Source: Actinokineospora sp. NBRC 105648 (GTDB lineage Bacteria > Actinomycetota > Actinomycetes > Mycobacteriales > Pseudonocardiaceae). Taken from it: a stretch of 64,000 nucleotides of DNA. The DNA is taken from contig NZ_BSTR01000017.1 in the NCBI RefSeq assembly GCF_030269645.1, positions 62,001 through 126,000 of the forward strand, in the 5' to 3' direction. Both the position numbers and the translations under genes were made by a program. Of the stretch, positions 43,948 to 55,314 are shown piece after piece (the first letter of the stretch is position 1; each line of letters begins with the position of its first letter). The notes beneath the pieces were generated by a model. The model saw only the letters and a program-made list of their open reading frames with translations. It was not told the DNA's origin and searched no databases.

Positions 43948-45045
43948 CTAGGGATTGGCTGTGATCTTTACTCGGTCGCTGTCGTTTTCGGAGAGGAATG
44001 ATGCCAGTGCGTGTCCTTCCTCAGTCACAGCAGTCCGTTCTGCTCGGGTGAACCGGCGCAGCGGCGTGACGATCACGGTGTCGTCCCTGACGATCCAGCT
44101 CGCCGCTACCCGGCCGTCGACCAAGACGACACGGACACCGTCCACCGATAGCCCGCGGTGGGCCTGGTCGACGATTCGGGTGCGGTCGTCGTAGCCGAGG
44201 AGGGCGTTGTCGAAGGCGGGTAGGTAGCGCACGGGGGCGGGGGTGTCCGGGTCTGGGCGGGGGGCGTCGGGGAGGTCCAGTAGTTCTCGGCCTCGTTCGT
44301 CGCGGAAGCTGACCAGTTCTGGCCGTACGGCGGACACCGCGGCGGGTAGGCCGGCGAGGCCGCTCCAGGACCGGAGGTCGGCTGTCGCCGCGGGGCCGAA
44401 GGCGGCCAGGTAGCGACGGACCATCGTCTGGCCGACCGGGTCCGTGCCGGTTGGGGCAGGTGGGTCTACCTCGCGTCCGAGCCATGATGAGATCGGGAGG
44501 TTTCGTACTCCTCCCTTCGCCCGCCAGATGCCGCGCGGTGGTAGCTGTACCACCGGGATGAGGGCGGCGACCAGCATTTCCCCCAGCGCCCGTGGGCCCG
44601 GTGCGGGCCACCGGTCGGCCAGTGCCCGGGAGAGTTCGGTCATCGAGCGCGGTTGGTCGTCGGCCAGGACCGCTCGGCCCGCGGCCGCGAGTTCGTCGAG
44701 GTCGATCCCGGCGAGTTCGGCCCGGTAGACCCCGAGTACCCGTTGGCGCAGCATGGCGTCGTGCCGGGATCGCCAGGCGAGCACGTCCTCGGCCGTGACC
44801 AAGTGGACGGTGCGGCGCATCAGGTGGGTGCGCACCACCTGCCTGTCGGTCAGCAGGTCCGACAGCACCGCCGGGTCGAACGCGCGCAGTCGTGACCAGA
44901 GTCCGACGAACGGCTCCTGCGGTTCCTGCGCCTGCAGGCCGCCCAGGTGCGCGACGGCGTCGAGGACCGGCAGGTCGGCGCGGTCGAGCAGGAGTTGCCG
45001 GGCGAGGGTTGCCCGGTTGAGCGCCCGGTTGTCCAAAACGGTCAT
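43948..45045 (-). CDS. AlkZ-like winged-helix DNA glycosylase family protein
   Basis: A 365-residue protein of the HTH_42 family, three tandem winged helices. The family's QxQ motif is present as LGGLQAQEP (about residues 34-42), the motif needed for glycosylase activity in the Streptomyces interstrand-crosslink repair enzyme AlkZ. This member may be a general alkyl-base glycosylase. No natural-product genes are adjacent, so self-resistance is not indicated. ATG at 45045. It runs towards element D. Confidence 0.88.
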   Translation of the reverse strand: MTVLDNRALNRATLARQLLLDRADLPVLDAVAHLGGLQAQEPQEPFVGLWSRLRAFDPAVLSDLLTDRQVVRTHLMRRTVHLVTAEDVLAWRSRHDAMLRQRVLGVYRAELAGIDLDELAAAGRAVLADDQPRSMTELSRALADRWPAPGPRALGEMLVAALIPVVQLPPRGIWRAKGGVRNLPISSWLGREVDPPAPTGTDPVGQTMVRRYLAAFGPAATADLRSWSGLAGLPAAVSAVRPELVSFRDERGRELLDLPDAPRPDPDTPAPVRYLPAFDNALLGYDDRTRIVDQAHRGLSVDGVRVVLVDGRVAASWIVRDDTVIVTPLRRFTRAERTAVTEEGHALASFLSENDSDRVKITANP

Positions 45046-45089
45046 CGCCTCATCCTGCCGGTCGTCGGCGTTCTCCTCCTGTCGTGCGG

Positions 45090-45650
45090 TCAGCTCGACC
45101 GCTGCCCGTCCAGTGCCTCGCGCAGGATGTCCGCGTGCCCGGCGTGCTGTGCGGTCTCGGCGATGACGTGCGCCAACACCCGCCGGACGCTGCGGACCGC
45201 GCCTGGCTCGTTCCAGGGCGCGTCTGGCATCGGGAAGGTCGCCGACAGGTCGGGGAGTGCGGCGATGATCTCCGCGCTGCGGGCGGCGACCCGCTCGTAG
45301 CGCGTGAGGATCTCGGCCAGCGTTTCACCGGGTGCGACCTGGAACTCGGCCTGGTGGTCGATCATCCACTTCGGGTACTCGGTCGCGGTGCCCGCCGCGA
45401 TGTCGGCCCAGGTCACACCCTCTGGCAGGTCGTAGCGCAGCGCCGCGGGGCCGTCGACCACGAAGCGCAGCCAGCCCTCCTCCACGGACGTGACGTGCTT
45501 GATCAGCCCACCCAGGCAGAGCGCGCTGACCGTGGGGCGCTCGGTGGCCTGCTCGTCGCTGAGCCCGTGCACGGTAGTGGTCAGGGCGGCTCGGGTGGTC
45601 GCCAGCTCGGCGATCAGGTCGGTCCGTTCGCTGTCGAGAATCGTGGTCAC
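45090..45650 (-). CDS. DinB/DUF664 family protein
   Basis: A 186-residue four-helix-bundle protein. A His in helix 2 (LIKHVTSVEEGWL) and two near the C-terminus (HVIAETAQHAGHADILRE) form the expected three-His metal site of the DinB superfamily. Related actinobacterial proteins act as mycothiol- or bacillithiol-dependent enzymes. GTG 45650 with GAGGGA upstream is preferred to the start 30 bases further back. Divergent from the WYL regulator (92 bp), a common pairing. Confidence 0.88.
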   Translation of the reverse strand: MTTILDSERTDLIAELATTRAALTTTVHGLSDEQATERPTVSALCLGGLIKHVTSVEEGWLRFVVDGPAALRYDLPEGVTWADIAAGTATEYPKWMIDHQAEFQVAPGETLAEILTRYERVAARSAEIIAALPDLSATFPMPDAPWNEPGAVRSVRRVLAHVIAETAQHAGHADILREALDGQRSS

Positions 45651-45742
45651 GTCGAGTCCCTCGGGTCGTTGAACTGGCACGGGACCACAGTCGCAGCAGA
45701 AGCGGACAGGTTGTGGCCGCTTCTCGGGGCAGAATGCGGGGC

Positions 45743-46714
45743 ATGCCGAAGACCTCAGCGCGACTGCTGTCGTTGCTCTCGCTGCTCCAAGCGCGCCGGG
45801 ACTGGCCTGGGGCGCTGCTGGCCGAGCGGCTCGACATCAGTCCGCGCACCGTGCGCCGCGACGTCGACCGCCTGCGCGAGCTCGGCTATCCCATCCAGGC
45901 CAGCAAAGGCCCCGACGGCGGCTACCGGCTCGACGCGGGCACGGAACTGCCGCCGTTGCTGTTCGACGACGAGCAGGCCGTGGCGCTGGCCGTCGCCCTG
46001 CAGATCGCCACGACCTCCGGCGTCGGGATCGAGGAGGCCGCGGCCCGCGCGTTGACCACCGTCCGGCAGGTCATGCCCGCACGGCTGCGCCACCGGATCG
46101 ACACCCTCCGGTTCACCGCCGTCGAACGTTCCGCGGCCGGACCAGGACCCCAGGTCGACAGCGGTGTCCTCCTGGGACTGAGCGCCGCCGTCCACGCCCG
46201 CGAGGTGCTGCGCTTCGACTACCCAGCGGCCGAAGCGCGGGACGTCCCGCCCCGCCGGGCGGAGCCGCACCACCTCGTCACCTGGGGCGGGCGCTGGTAC
46301 CTGGTCGCCTGGGACCTGGACCGCGCGGACTGGCGCACCTTCCGCGCCGACCGGATCACCCCGCGCGTCCCGACCGGCCCCCGTTTCACCCCGCGCGAGT
46401 TGCCCGGCGGTGACGTGGCCGCTTTCGTCGCCGCGAGGTTCCGCGGTTCCGCGGACTCGACCGACTGGCCCTGCCGCGGCGAGGTGATCCTCGACCTCCC
46501 CGCGGCCGAGGTGTCCCAGTACACCCGGGACGGGATCGTCGAGGAGCTCGGGCCGGACCGGTGCAGGCTCGTCCTGGGCTCGTGGTCCTGGCCCGGCCTG
46601 GCCGCCACCATCGGCAGGTTCGACGCCGACATCGAGGTCGTCGGGCCGGTCGAGCTCAAGGACGCCTTCGCGCACCTGGCCCGCCGGTACGCCGCCGCCG
46701 CGCTCCCGCGCTGA
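45743..46714 (+). CDS. WYL-domain transcriptional regulator
   Basis: A 323-residue regulator. The N-terminal DeoR-like winged helix (RLLSLLSLLQARRDWPGALLAERLDISPRTVRRDVDRLRELGYPI) is followed by a WYL domain, here GGRWYLVAWDLDRADWRTFRADRI (about 190-215), and a WCX-type C-terminus. WYL domains bind nucleic acids or small ligands and control DNA-damage and stress genes. ATG 45743 is chosen. The likely target is the divergent DinB gene. Confidence 0.93.
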   Translation: MPKTSARLLSLLSLLQARRDWPGALLAERLDISPRTVRRDVDRLRELGYPIQASKGPDGGYRLDAGTELPPLLFDDEQAVALAVALQIATTSGVGIEEAAARALTTVRQVMPARLRHRIDTLRFTAVERSAAGPGPQVDSGVLLGLSAAVHAREVLRFDYPAAEARDVPPRRAEPHHLVTWGGRWYLVAWDLDRADWRTFRADRITPRVPTGPRFTPRELPGGDVAAFVAARFRGSADSTDWPCRGEVILDLPAAEVSQYTRDGIVEELGPDRCRLVLGSWSWPGLAATIGRFDADIEVVGPVELKDAFAHLARRYAAAALPR

Positions 46715-46723
46715 GCGGCGCGG

Positions 46724-48112
46724 TCAGGAGAAGCGGCCCGCCAACGCCTCGATCAGACCGATGCCCAGCTCGCGCGGCCAGGTCCAGATGAACCCGGAGA
46801 ACCAGAGACCGATCACGAGCGCGATTCCGTCGGCGATCAGCAGCAGGGTGGTGACCCGCCGGGTCGTCGGCGTCCCGGCGTCGCCGAGGAACACCGACCG
46901 GTACATCGCCACCGTGCCCGTGGCGATGACCACGACCAGCAGTGTCGAGACCACCAGGGCGACGTAGTTGCCTGCCTGGAGCTCCTTGAGCTCGTCGACG
47001 TGGGACACCGCCACCCCGAGCACCAGGCTCAGCAACGGCGAGGTGAGGATGATCGCGAACATGATGAACGTGAGCGTGTAGGCGAAGACGTCCAGCAGCA
47101 CCGAGCCCTTGCCCCGCTTGGCCTGCGGCTGTTTCCGGTGCGACGGCACCGCCTTGGGCGCTGGCCCGGTCGACACCGGGGTCGGCAGGCGAGCGGTGAC
47201 CCGGGGCGCCCTCGGCGCCGGCTTGGCCGGAGCCGGGCTCGGCGCCCGCTGCTCGCGCTTGACCGCCAGTGCCCGGATCGCCCGCGCGAGGTCGCGGCGG
47301 GCCTCGGTCAAGGCGGCCTGGTCAGCTCCTTCGGCGGGCTTCTCGGGTTCTGCCCTGGGAACCGGGCGGCTGGTCGAGAAGCTGGGGTTGAGGCTGAGCG
47401 CGAGTTCGTGGACGTTGTCGGTGCCGCGTTGCTTCGGCGCGGGCAAGCCCCGTTCGCGCATCCTGAGCGACAGGTGCCGGTAGAGCAGGTGCAGGTCCAG
47501 CTCCTCAGGGCCCGCGGGCACCCCTTCGCGGAGCAGCGCCAGCAGCTCCCCGGAGAACGCCGTGTGACGCGCCCCGACCGGCGCGAGCGAGGGCACGTTC
47601 GACGACGACGAGGTCATCGTGTACGTCCCGCGCACGCTGACCTGCCCCATCACCGTGCCCTCGTGGTCGGCCATGGCGTCCTCGATGGCCCGCCCGGAGT
47701 AGCAGCAGTCCAGGATGAGGATCCGGGTGGCGGCGGTGCTCTCCAACAACTCGTCGCGCACCCACTCGAACGGCAGCGCGGAGTAGCGCGGCCGCGTCAG
47801 GTCGGTGCCCGCCAGCGCCAGGAACAGCTCGTGCTGCCGGGTGCCGAGCACACCGTGTCCGGCGAAGTAGATCAGCAGCACGTCCTCGGCCTGGCCCGCG
47901 ATCTCGGACAGCTCTCTGGCTACCCGCGCCGGATCCGACCAGTTCTCCAGGACCGCGCAGTGCGTGAACCCGCCGGTGGCCGGGTCGGTTAGCGCCGCCT
48001 TCAGGTCGGCGAGGTTGTTCGAGACCGACGGCAGGTCCGACAGCCCACTGTCCTGGTACACGCTGGTCCCGATAAGGACGGCGCGGGAACGGGCTCGGTT
48101 GGGCAGCGGCAC
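46724..48112 (-). CDS. Caspase-like peptidase with C-terminal membrane helices
   Basis: A 462-residue protein. Residues 10-235 are a caspase/metacaspase-type peptidase with catalytic H86 (YFAGHGV) and C137 (LDCCYSG), preceded by the S1-pocket Asp D135. A Pro/Lys/Arg-rich linker (about 265-340) leads to three or four transmembrane helices (about 345-460). The architecture fits bacterial caspase effectors linked to programmed death or phage defence, with membrane tethering or damage as the output. The GTG start at 48112 is chosen because AGGAG lies ten bases upstream. No sensor partner is adjacent. Confidence 0.88.
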   Translation of the reverse strand: MPLPNRARSRAVLIGTSVYQDSGLSDLPSVSNNLADLKAALTDPATGGFTHCAVLENWSDPARVARELSEIAGQAEDVLLIYFAGHGVLGTRQHELFLALAGTDLTRPRYSALPFEWVRDELLESTAATRILILDCCYSGRAIEDAMADHEGTVMGQVSVRGTYTMTSSSSNVPSLAPVGARHTAFSGELLALLREGVPAGPEELDLHLLYRHLSLRMRERGLPAPKQRGTDNVHELALSLNPSFSTSRPVPRAEPEKPAEGADQAALTEARRDLARAIRALAVKREQRAPSPAPAKPAPRAPRVTARLPTPVSTGPAPKAVPSHRKQPQAKRGKGSVLLDVFAYTLTFIMFAIILTSPLLSLVLGVAVSHVDELKELQAGNYVALVVSTLLVVVIATGTVAMYRSVFLGDAGTPTTRRVTTLLLIADGIALVIGLWFSGFIWTWPRELGIGLIEALAGRFS

Positions 48113-48251
48113 GGCAAGCGGGCTCCTGTCAGGACGACAAGTCGCGGCCCAACTTACACAACGCGACCGGTCCGACACGCGGATTCCGCCTGCCCGGCCC
48201 AACCGCGAGGTCGCCGAGGTTGGCGCGGTGACCCACCTCGGCGACCTCGGC

Positions 48252-50705
<2,454 letters not shown>

Positions 50706-50842
50706 GCTGATCGTGTCTCCATCTGTGGGGCCGGACCGCGCGCGGTCGGGCCGTCGGTGTCGCCTGGCGCGCTCGTCGAGCGGTGGATCTGGTTCCTGCG
50801 CATTCTGGTACCCGCCGCCCGAGGCCCTGGCGGGTGCCGACC

Positions 50843-51196
50843 TCACTGGTCCTGGAGCAGCCCGAGCACGTTGCCGTCCGGGTCGGTCACGGTGGCGACC
50901 AGCCGACCGCCGCCGACGTCGTGCGCGGGTTCCTTGACGGTGGCGCCCGCGGCGGTCACCTCGGCCAGCTTCGCCTCGATGTCCGGCACGTGCCAGTAGG
51001 TCACCGGCGAGGTCATGCCCTGCCCGCCCCCGGGCACCAGCCCGATGTGCTGGCCCGCGGCCTCGAAGCCGACGTAGTAGGACTCGTCGGCCTGCGGCGC
51101 CACGCCGAGCAGCGCGGTGTAGACGGCCTTGGCGGCGGCGAGGTCGGACACAGGGTGCAGCACGGTCTTGATCCCCTGGGTCGGCGAACCGGTCAT
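50843..51196 (-). CDS. VOC (glyoxalase-like) family protein
   Basis: A 117-residue protein with the beta-alpha-beta-beta-beta pattern of the VOC fold (VLHPVSDLAAAKAVYTALLG; TYWHVPDIEA; VTDPDGNVLGLLQ). It contains a single VOC module, probably dimeric. The function cannot be assigned; the family includes glyoxalases, antibiotic-binding proteins and dioxygenases. ATG 51196 follows CAGGAG by seven bases. Confidence 0.9.
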   Translation of the reverse strand: MTGSPTQGIKTVLHPVSDLAAAKAVYTALLGVAPQADESYYVGFEAAGQHIGLVPGGGQGMTSPVTYWHVPDIEAKLAEVTAAGATVKEPAHDVGGGRLVATVTDPDGNVLGLLQDQ

Positions 51197-51337
51197 GGTC
51201 ACTCCTGAGGTCGTGGTGGCGTCGATGCCGGTCACGCTAGGTGAAGCCCGGCGCCGACGCTTCTCGAATCCTGACCGGTCCGCCCACCACCACCACCACC
51301 ATCATCACGACCAAGCAGCCACCACCACGCGGCGGCG

Positions 51338-52285
51338 CTAGTCCCAGTCCCAGCCGATGCCGACCACGCCGGGGCCGACGTCGTGGCGGAAGACGTGCGC
51401 CGACCGCGCACGGGAGAGCGTCAGGTCGCCGTCGTGGTGGAGTTCGACGTGTGGGGACTCCTGGAGCAGCCGGTAGCAGCGCGTGGGGCGGGCGGCGGCG
51501 TCGAACCGCACGGAGAGCAGGAAGCTGTCGGCCCTGGTGCGGAACGCGTGCCGGTAGTCCACGTCCACCGTGTCGCTGCCCGCGCACTCGAACTCGAACA
51601 GGTAGGTCTCGTCGACGTGCAGCGGTCGGTCGAAGAGCAGCTCGGTGACCGAGAGCGGACTCGTCCGGTGCCTGCGCAGCTTGCCGACCCGGCAGTTCTC
51701 CAGCGCCCGCGTGGTCAGCTTCGCCGGGGTGGCGAGCGGTTCGGCGCAGTAGACCGCGACCTGCCTGTCCACATTGGACGCCAGCGCCCGGACCAGGAAC
51801 CGGCTGCGGACAGCGCTGATGGCGCGGTTCGCGCCCAGCGAGACGGTGGTCTCCTGCCAGAGCGTGTGCAGGGACCGGCCGTCGATGCCGATGGAGCCGT
51901 CGGCCGTCTCGGCGATCTCGGCCGCGAGGTCGAGCAGCCCGCCGTACCCGCTGGGCCTGCGCCCCGCCCACCGGCCGCGCGGCTTCGGCGGGCCGAGCAG
52001 GGCCTGCAGCGACTGGGCGGGCAGCCCGAGGAGGGTCTCGATGGCCCGGACCGCGCGCAGCGAGTCGGTCCGCTCGGGGCGGCTGCGCCCCCGCTGCCAG
52101 TGGCTCACGCTCGCCGGGCTGACCTTGATGCCCGCGCGCGCCAGCCGGTCGCAGAGGTGCGCCAGGCTCAGGCCGCTGTCCTCGATGGCCGCGCGCAGGG
52201 CGTCGTGGAACGGCCCGGTGCGCAACAGGTCCGCGGTCGTCGCGCGATCTGCCTGCCGGGCGCCCGGATCGGTCTCAGTGCGCAT
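51338..52285 (-). CDS. HTH protein, paralogue 1 of a tandem pair
   Basis: A 315-residue protein. The N-terminal 90 residues contain a helix-turn-helix (LSLAHLCDRLARAGIKVSPASVSHWQRGRSRPERTDSLRAV). The C-terminal 200 residues form a beta-rich domain with CRVGKLRRHRTSPLSVTELLFDRPL. The same organisation and many of the same residues are found in the next gene, indicating duplication. The C-terminal domain is not recognised. Start ATG 52285, though a GTG 15 bases upstream is possible. The ribosome-binding site is weak. Confidence 0.75.
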   Translation of the reverse strand: MRTETDPGARQADRATTADLLRTGPFHDALRAAIEDSGLSLAHLCDRLARAGIKVSPASVSHWQRGRSRPERTDSLRAVRAIETLLGLPAQSLQALLGPPKPRGRWAGRRPSGYGGLLDLAAEIAETADGSIGIDGRSLHTLWQETTVSLGANRAISAVRSRFLVRALASNVDRQVAVYCAEPLATPAKLTTRALENCRVGKLRRHRTSPLSVTELLFDRPLHVDETYLFEFECAGSDTVDVDYRHAFRTRADSFLLSVRFDAAARPTRCYRLLQESPHVELHHDGDLTLSRARSAHVFRHDVGPGVVGIGWDWD

Positions 52286-52348
52286 GGCCGTTCGGGACAC
52301 TGCCGGAGCCGGTGTCCCGACTCGTCGGATTCGGCCCGTGACCCGCGG

Positions 52349-53323
52349 TCACGGGGACGGCCAGGCCCACCGGACCCCGAAGACCCCGGCGGGCAGTCCG
52401 GACTCGGCGAGCAGCGCGGTGTGCGAACCCCCGATCCAGAGGTCGCCGCGGCTCTCCTCGGCCGCGGCGGGGGTCCGCCGGACGTAGCGGCGGCACTGGG
52501 CGGGGACGGCGTCGGGTTCGAACCGCACCTGGAGCACGAACTCCCGCACGGGCTGGGCGAACCGGTGTTCGTAGTTGACCATCGCCAGGCCGCTCGGGAA
52601 CCGCCACTGGTACTCCAGCAGCGCCGGCTCGCCCGGCTCCAGCACCCGGTCCAGGATCAGCTCGGCCGCGGTCATCCCGGTGGACCGGTTCACGTGCACC
52701 CGGCCGATCCGGCAGTTCCGGACCTGTTCCAGGACTGGGGTGTTGCTCGGGTCCTCGTCGGTCAGGTGAGTCACCGCGCAGCGCGAGTTCCCGTCCCGGT
52801 CGGCCCGCACCAGGTCGCGCAGGTGGATGGCGGTGACCAGGCGCTCGCTGTTGACCGTGACGGTCACGCTGGTGCTGACCCGGCGCACCCGGCCCAGCGG
52901 CGTGATCCCGATCGCGGCCAGCGCGTCGAGCAGGGCGGGGTCGTCGGGCACGGCGGCCCGGGCGGTGCCGCCCGGTCGCCCGGCCGCCCACCGGCCCCGG
53001 GCGCGGCGCGGACCCAGCAGCGACACCAGCGCGTCCGACCGCAGTCCCAGGTAGTGCTCCAGCAGGCGCACCGCCCGCAGCGACGTGGACCGCTCGGGGC
53101 GGCTGCGTCCGCTGCGCCAGTAGCTCAGGGTAGGGAGGCTGACCCGGACGTCGTGCTCGGCGAGCCACCCCTGCATCTCTTCCAGGGTGCAGCCCCTGGC
53201 CTCGACGGCCCGCCGCAGCGCCTCCGGGAAGGCGTCGTCGCGCGGCGCGAGCGGCCGTCCGGCGGTCGGGGGTTCCGGGGGCGTCTGCTCGGTGGCGGCC
53301 TCGACGTCGAGATCTGTCTGCAT
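52349..53323 (-). CDS. HTH protein, paralogue 2 of a tandem pair
   Basis: A 324-residue protein with the same plan as its downstream neighbour: helix-turn-helix (LEEMQGWLAEHDVRVSLPTLSYWRSGRSRPERSTSLRAVRLLE) and a beta-rich C-terminal domain (CRIGRVHVNRSTGMTAAELILDRVLEPGEPALLEYQWRF). The shared core SxxRxxGRSRPERxxSLRAVR is the most conserved part. The gap between the paralogues is 63 bases, so they are probably co-transcribed. ATG 53323, GAGGGTGG upstream. Targets unknown. Confidence 0.78.
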   Translation of the reverse strand: MQTDLDVEAATEQTPPEPPTAGRPLAPRDDAFPEALRRAVEARGCTLEEMQGWLAEHDVRVSLPTLSYWRSGRSRPERSTSLRAVRLLEHYLGLRSDALVSLLGPRRARGRWAAGRPGGTARAAVPDDPALLDALAAIGITPLGRVRRVSTSVTVTVNSERLVTAIHLRDLVRADRDGNSRCAVTHLTDEDPSNTPVLEQVRNCRIGRVHVNRSTGMTAAELILDRVLEPGEPALLEYQWRFPSGLAMVNYEHRFAQPVREFVLQVRFEPDAVPAQCRRYVRRTPAAAEESRGDLWIGGSHTALLAESGLPAGVFGVRWAWPSP

Positions 53324-53687
53324 GCTGACCACCCTCGTGTGCGCCACGCGGTTCACTGCCGACCGCCGCCCCCGGACCGACCGGAGCGCCCTCATTATGC
53401 GATTCATCCGCCGCATGTCCAGGACTGTCGCGGGCCGGGTTCATTCACAGTATTGCGCGTTGGCACTCTTCGTGAGCCGGTCGAGGCACTGGCGGGCAGG
53501 TTTGCCGATGCGGTGATTAACCGAAATGGGGCGAGCCGATTCGATTGTTAAAACTCGAAGGGTGATTTCCGGTGACGAATTGCCCGGGCCGCCGACGTAC
53601 CGGTAGCCGTCTGGGGGGGTCCCGCCGCGAACGGGGCCCGCTGCCGACTCCCATCGACGGCGGCCCCGCGGCGGATGGTCTCCCCGG
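53324..53687. other. Non-coding stretch around the truncated sigma gene end
   Basis: 364 bases. The first part, less GC-rich around 53450-53560, should hold the promoter of the HTH paralogues. No sigma region 4 is encoded downstream of the truncated sigma gene. No repeat or hairpin stands out. Confidence 0.4.
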
Positions 53688-53972
53688 TCAGCGGGACAGG
53701 CGGTCGCGCGAGCGGGTGTGCGACTGGCCGACGGCGTGCCGGTGGGCCAGTGCCAGCGCCCACGCGTCGGCTCCGCCGCGACCCGGCTGGTACCGCGGCG
53801 CCGTGCGCCAGAGGTCGAGGAACACCTCGTAGGCGATCTCCTCCGCCCGGACCCGGTCCTCGACCAGGGTGCGGATCAGGCCGAACACCGGCCCGGCGAG
53901 TCGGTCGTAGAACAGCGCGAACGCGTCTTGGTCGCCCTGGGCGACCGCGTCCACCAGGTCGTCGTTCGTCAT
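53688..53972 (-). CDS. ECF sigma factor, region 2 only
   Basis: A 94-residue protein matching region 2 of SigK-type ECF sigma factors (DAFALFYDRLAGPVFGLIRTLVEDRVRAEEIAYEVFLDLWRTAPRYQP). Typical family members have 170-200 residues with region 4, which recognises the -35 element; none is found in any frame downstream. It is either a truncated remnant or a stand-alone core-binding protein. The start directly abuts the stop of the upstream VOC gene, so it is still part of an intact operon, which argues against recent decay. Confidence 0.8.
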   Translation of the reverse strand: MTNDDLVDAVAQGDQDAFALFYDRLAGPVFGLIRTLVEDRVRAEEIAYEVFLDLWRTAPRYQPGRGGADAWALALAHRHAVGQSHTRSRDRLSR

Positions 53973-54440
53973 CTAGACCCCCACCAGCGACTCGGACCGC
54001 GTGGCCGCGGTGGCCGGGGGCGCTGCCCGCACCTGCTGGGGACTTCCCGTGACGACGACGATGTTCCCGTCGGGATCGATGGCGATGAACCCGTCCGACG
54101 CGCGCGACACGTCGTGGGACACACCGATCACCGCGCCGCACGCGCGAAGCTGGGAGCGCAGCGCCGCCACCTCGGTGGCGCACACGCCCAACACGGTCGT
54201 CGGCCGGGCTCGGATCTCCGGGTCGTGCACGAGCACGACGTCCTCGGACCGCACCCGAGCGGACCGCGTGCGCAGCAGCACCCACCCGTCGGCGGTGCTC
54301 GACACGTCGAACCCGAGCGCCAGGTAGAAGTCCAGGGAGCGGTCCATCTGCCGTACCCGCACCCGCCGCGCCCCCGCGGGTCGGGCATCCGACGCGGGTT
54401 CGTGGGGGTTCTGCCGGTCGGTCGCCGCGGCCGCGGTCAT
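53973..54440 (-). CDS. VOC (glyoxalase-like) protein in the stress operon
   Basis: A 155-residue protein with one VOC module (RVRQMDRSLDFYLALGFDV, then VLVHDPEI, then GFIAIDPDGNIVVV) flanked by disordered ends. ATG 54440 overlaps the STAS stop by 4 bases and its stop abuts the sigma start. In this setting it may bind a small ligand that feeds into the partner-switching pathway; its function is not known. Confidence 0.85.
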   Translation of the reverse strand: MTAAAATDRQNPHEPASDARPAGARRVRVRQMDRSLDFYLALGFDVSSTADGWVLLRTRSARVRSEDVVLVHDPEIRARPTTVLGVCATEVAALRSQLRACGAVIGVSHDVSRASDGFIAIDPDGNIVVVTGSPQQVRAAPPATAATRSESLVGV

Positions 54441-54904
54441 CGGCTCGGGGTGGGGCGCAGGTCGAGAAGGCGGTCCAGCCCGGTCAGCGTGAGCGGCCGG
54501 GTGACGGCCAGGTGCTGGGCGACCACCCGCAGGCGCAACCCGTCGGCAGCGCAGTCGTTGTGCGCGTTGGCGATCACATGCATGCCGCCCGCGCCGAGGA
54601 AGGGCACCGCGCACAGGTCGAGCATGATCCCCACCGCGCCCTGGACCGTCCGCAGGTCGCGCCGGGCCCGGATGAGCGCCTCGGACAGCACCGGCGCGGT
54701 GGCCGCGTCGAGGTCGCCGGTGATCTGGACGCGCAGTTCCGAGCCGCTCCCGCACCGCTGCCAGCTGATCACGAGGCGGAGCAGCCGACCGGCGCGCCGC
54801 GTGGGTGCCGCGATCCGGGGAGGCTCTGGCGGCGGGGATACCTGGCCCTGGCTCGGTATCCGGGGCGTGTCGACCAACGAGATGTGAACGCGCATCGACT
54901 CCAC
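54437..54904 (-). CDS. STAS-domain anti-sigma factor antagonist
   Basis: A 155-residue protein. After a 45-residue Pro-rich leader, the STAS domain shows ELRVQITGDLDAATAPVLSEAL, the expected strand VGIMLDLCAVPFLGAGG and the closing helix. In RsbV-like antagonists the phosphorylated Ser follows LD-S; here the equivalent is FLGAGG, so the phosphate acceptor Ser appears to be replaced. It may not be regulated by phosphorylation. GTG 54904, AGGAG six bases upstream. First gene of the STAS-VOC-sigma operon. Confidence 0.82.
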   Translation of the reverse strand: MESMRVHISLVDTPRIPSQGQVSPPPEPPRIAAPTRRAGRLLRLVISWQRCGSGSELRVQITGDLDAATAPVLSEALIRARRDLRTVQGAVGIMLDLCAVPFLGAGGMHVIANAHNDCAADGLRLRVVAQHLAVTRPLTLTGLDRLLDLRPTPSR

Positions 54905-55314
54905 GATCGGCTCCTGACCGTCCGGGCTCGGCGAAGGCCGAGTGCGGAGGTTGAAGGAATCGTCGCAACCGCGGGATCTGGGCACGTCCCGACGAAGAGG
55001 ACCCCAGCGTAGCCCGGAGTTAGCGCGCGCGCCTGCCTGTGGCGCCGAGCCCACGATCGAGCGGTGCGCGCGTGCCGCCCGTTCAGGTCGCACCGCAGGT
55101 CTTGCCGAGGTCTTCGCTGTTCAGGCGTGCCGCGAGTCATCGTGGTCCTAAACTAGGACCAAGTGGTGCTTCTTCAGGACCCGCCAGTGCGCTCGGCCGG
55201 GGATCCGCTGCTCGGCATCGCCATGTTTCACATCGGGCCGCTGCGGGAATCACCTGAGTTGGAACGAAAGTTGCCCGAGCCCCCGGCGACATGGGACTCG
55301 GGAAGGATCTTTGA
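54905..55314. promoter_or_regulatory. Divergent intergenic region with TGGTCCTA palindrome
   Basis: 410 bases between the STAS operon and the desaturase gene. TGGTCCTA (55143-55150) and TAGGACCA (55154-55161), with a 3-base spacer, form an operator-like site about 155 bases before the desaturase start. No other element stands out. Confidence 0.55.
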
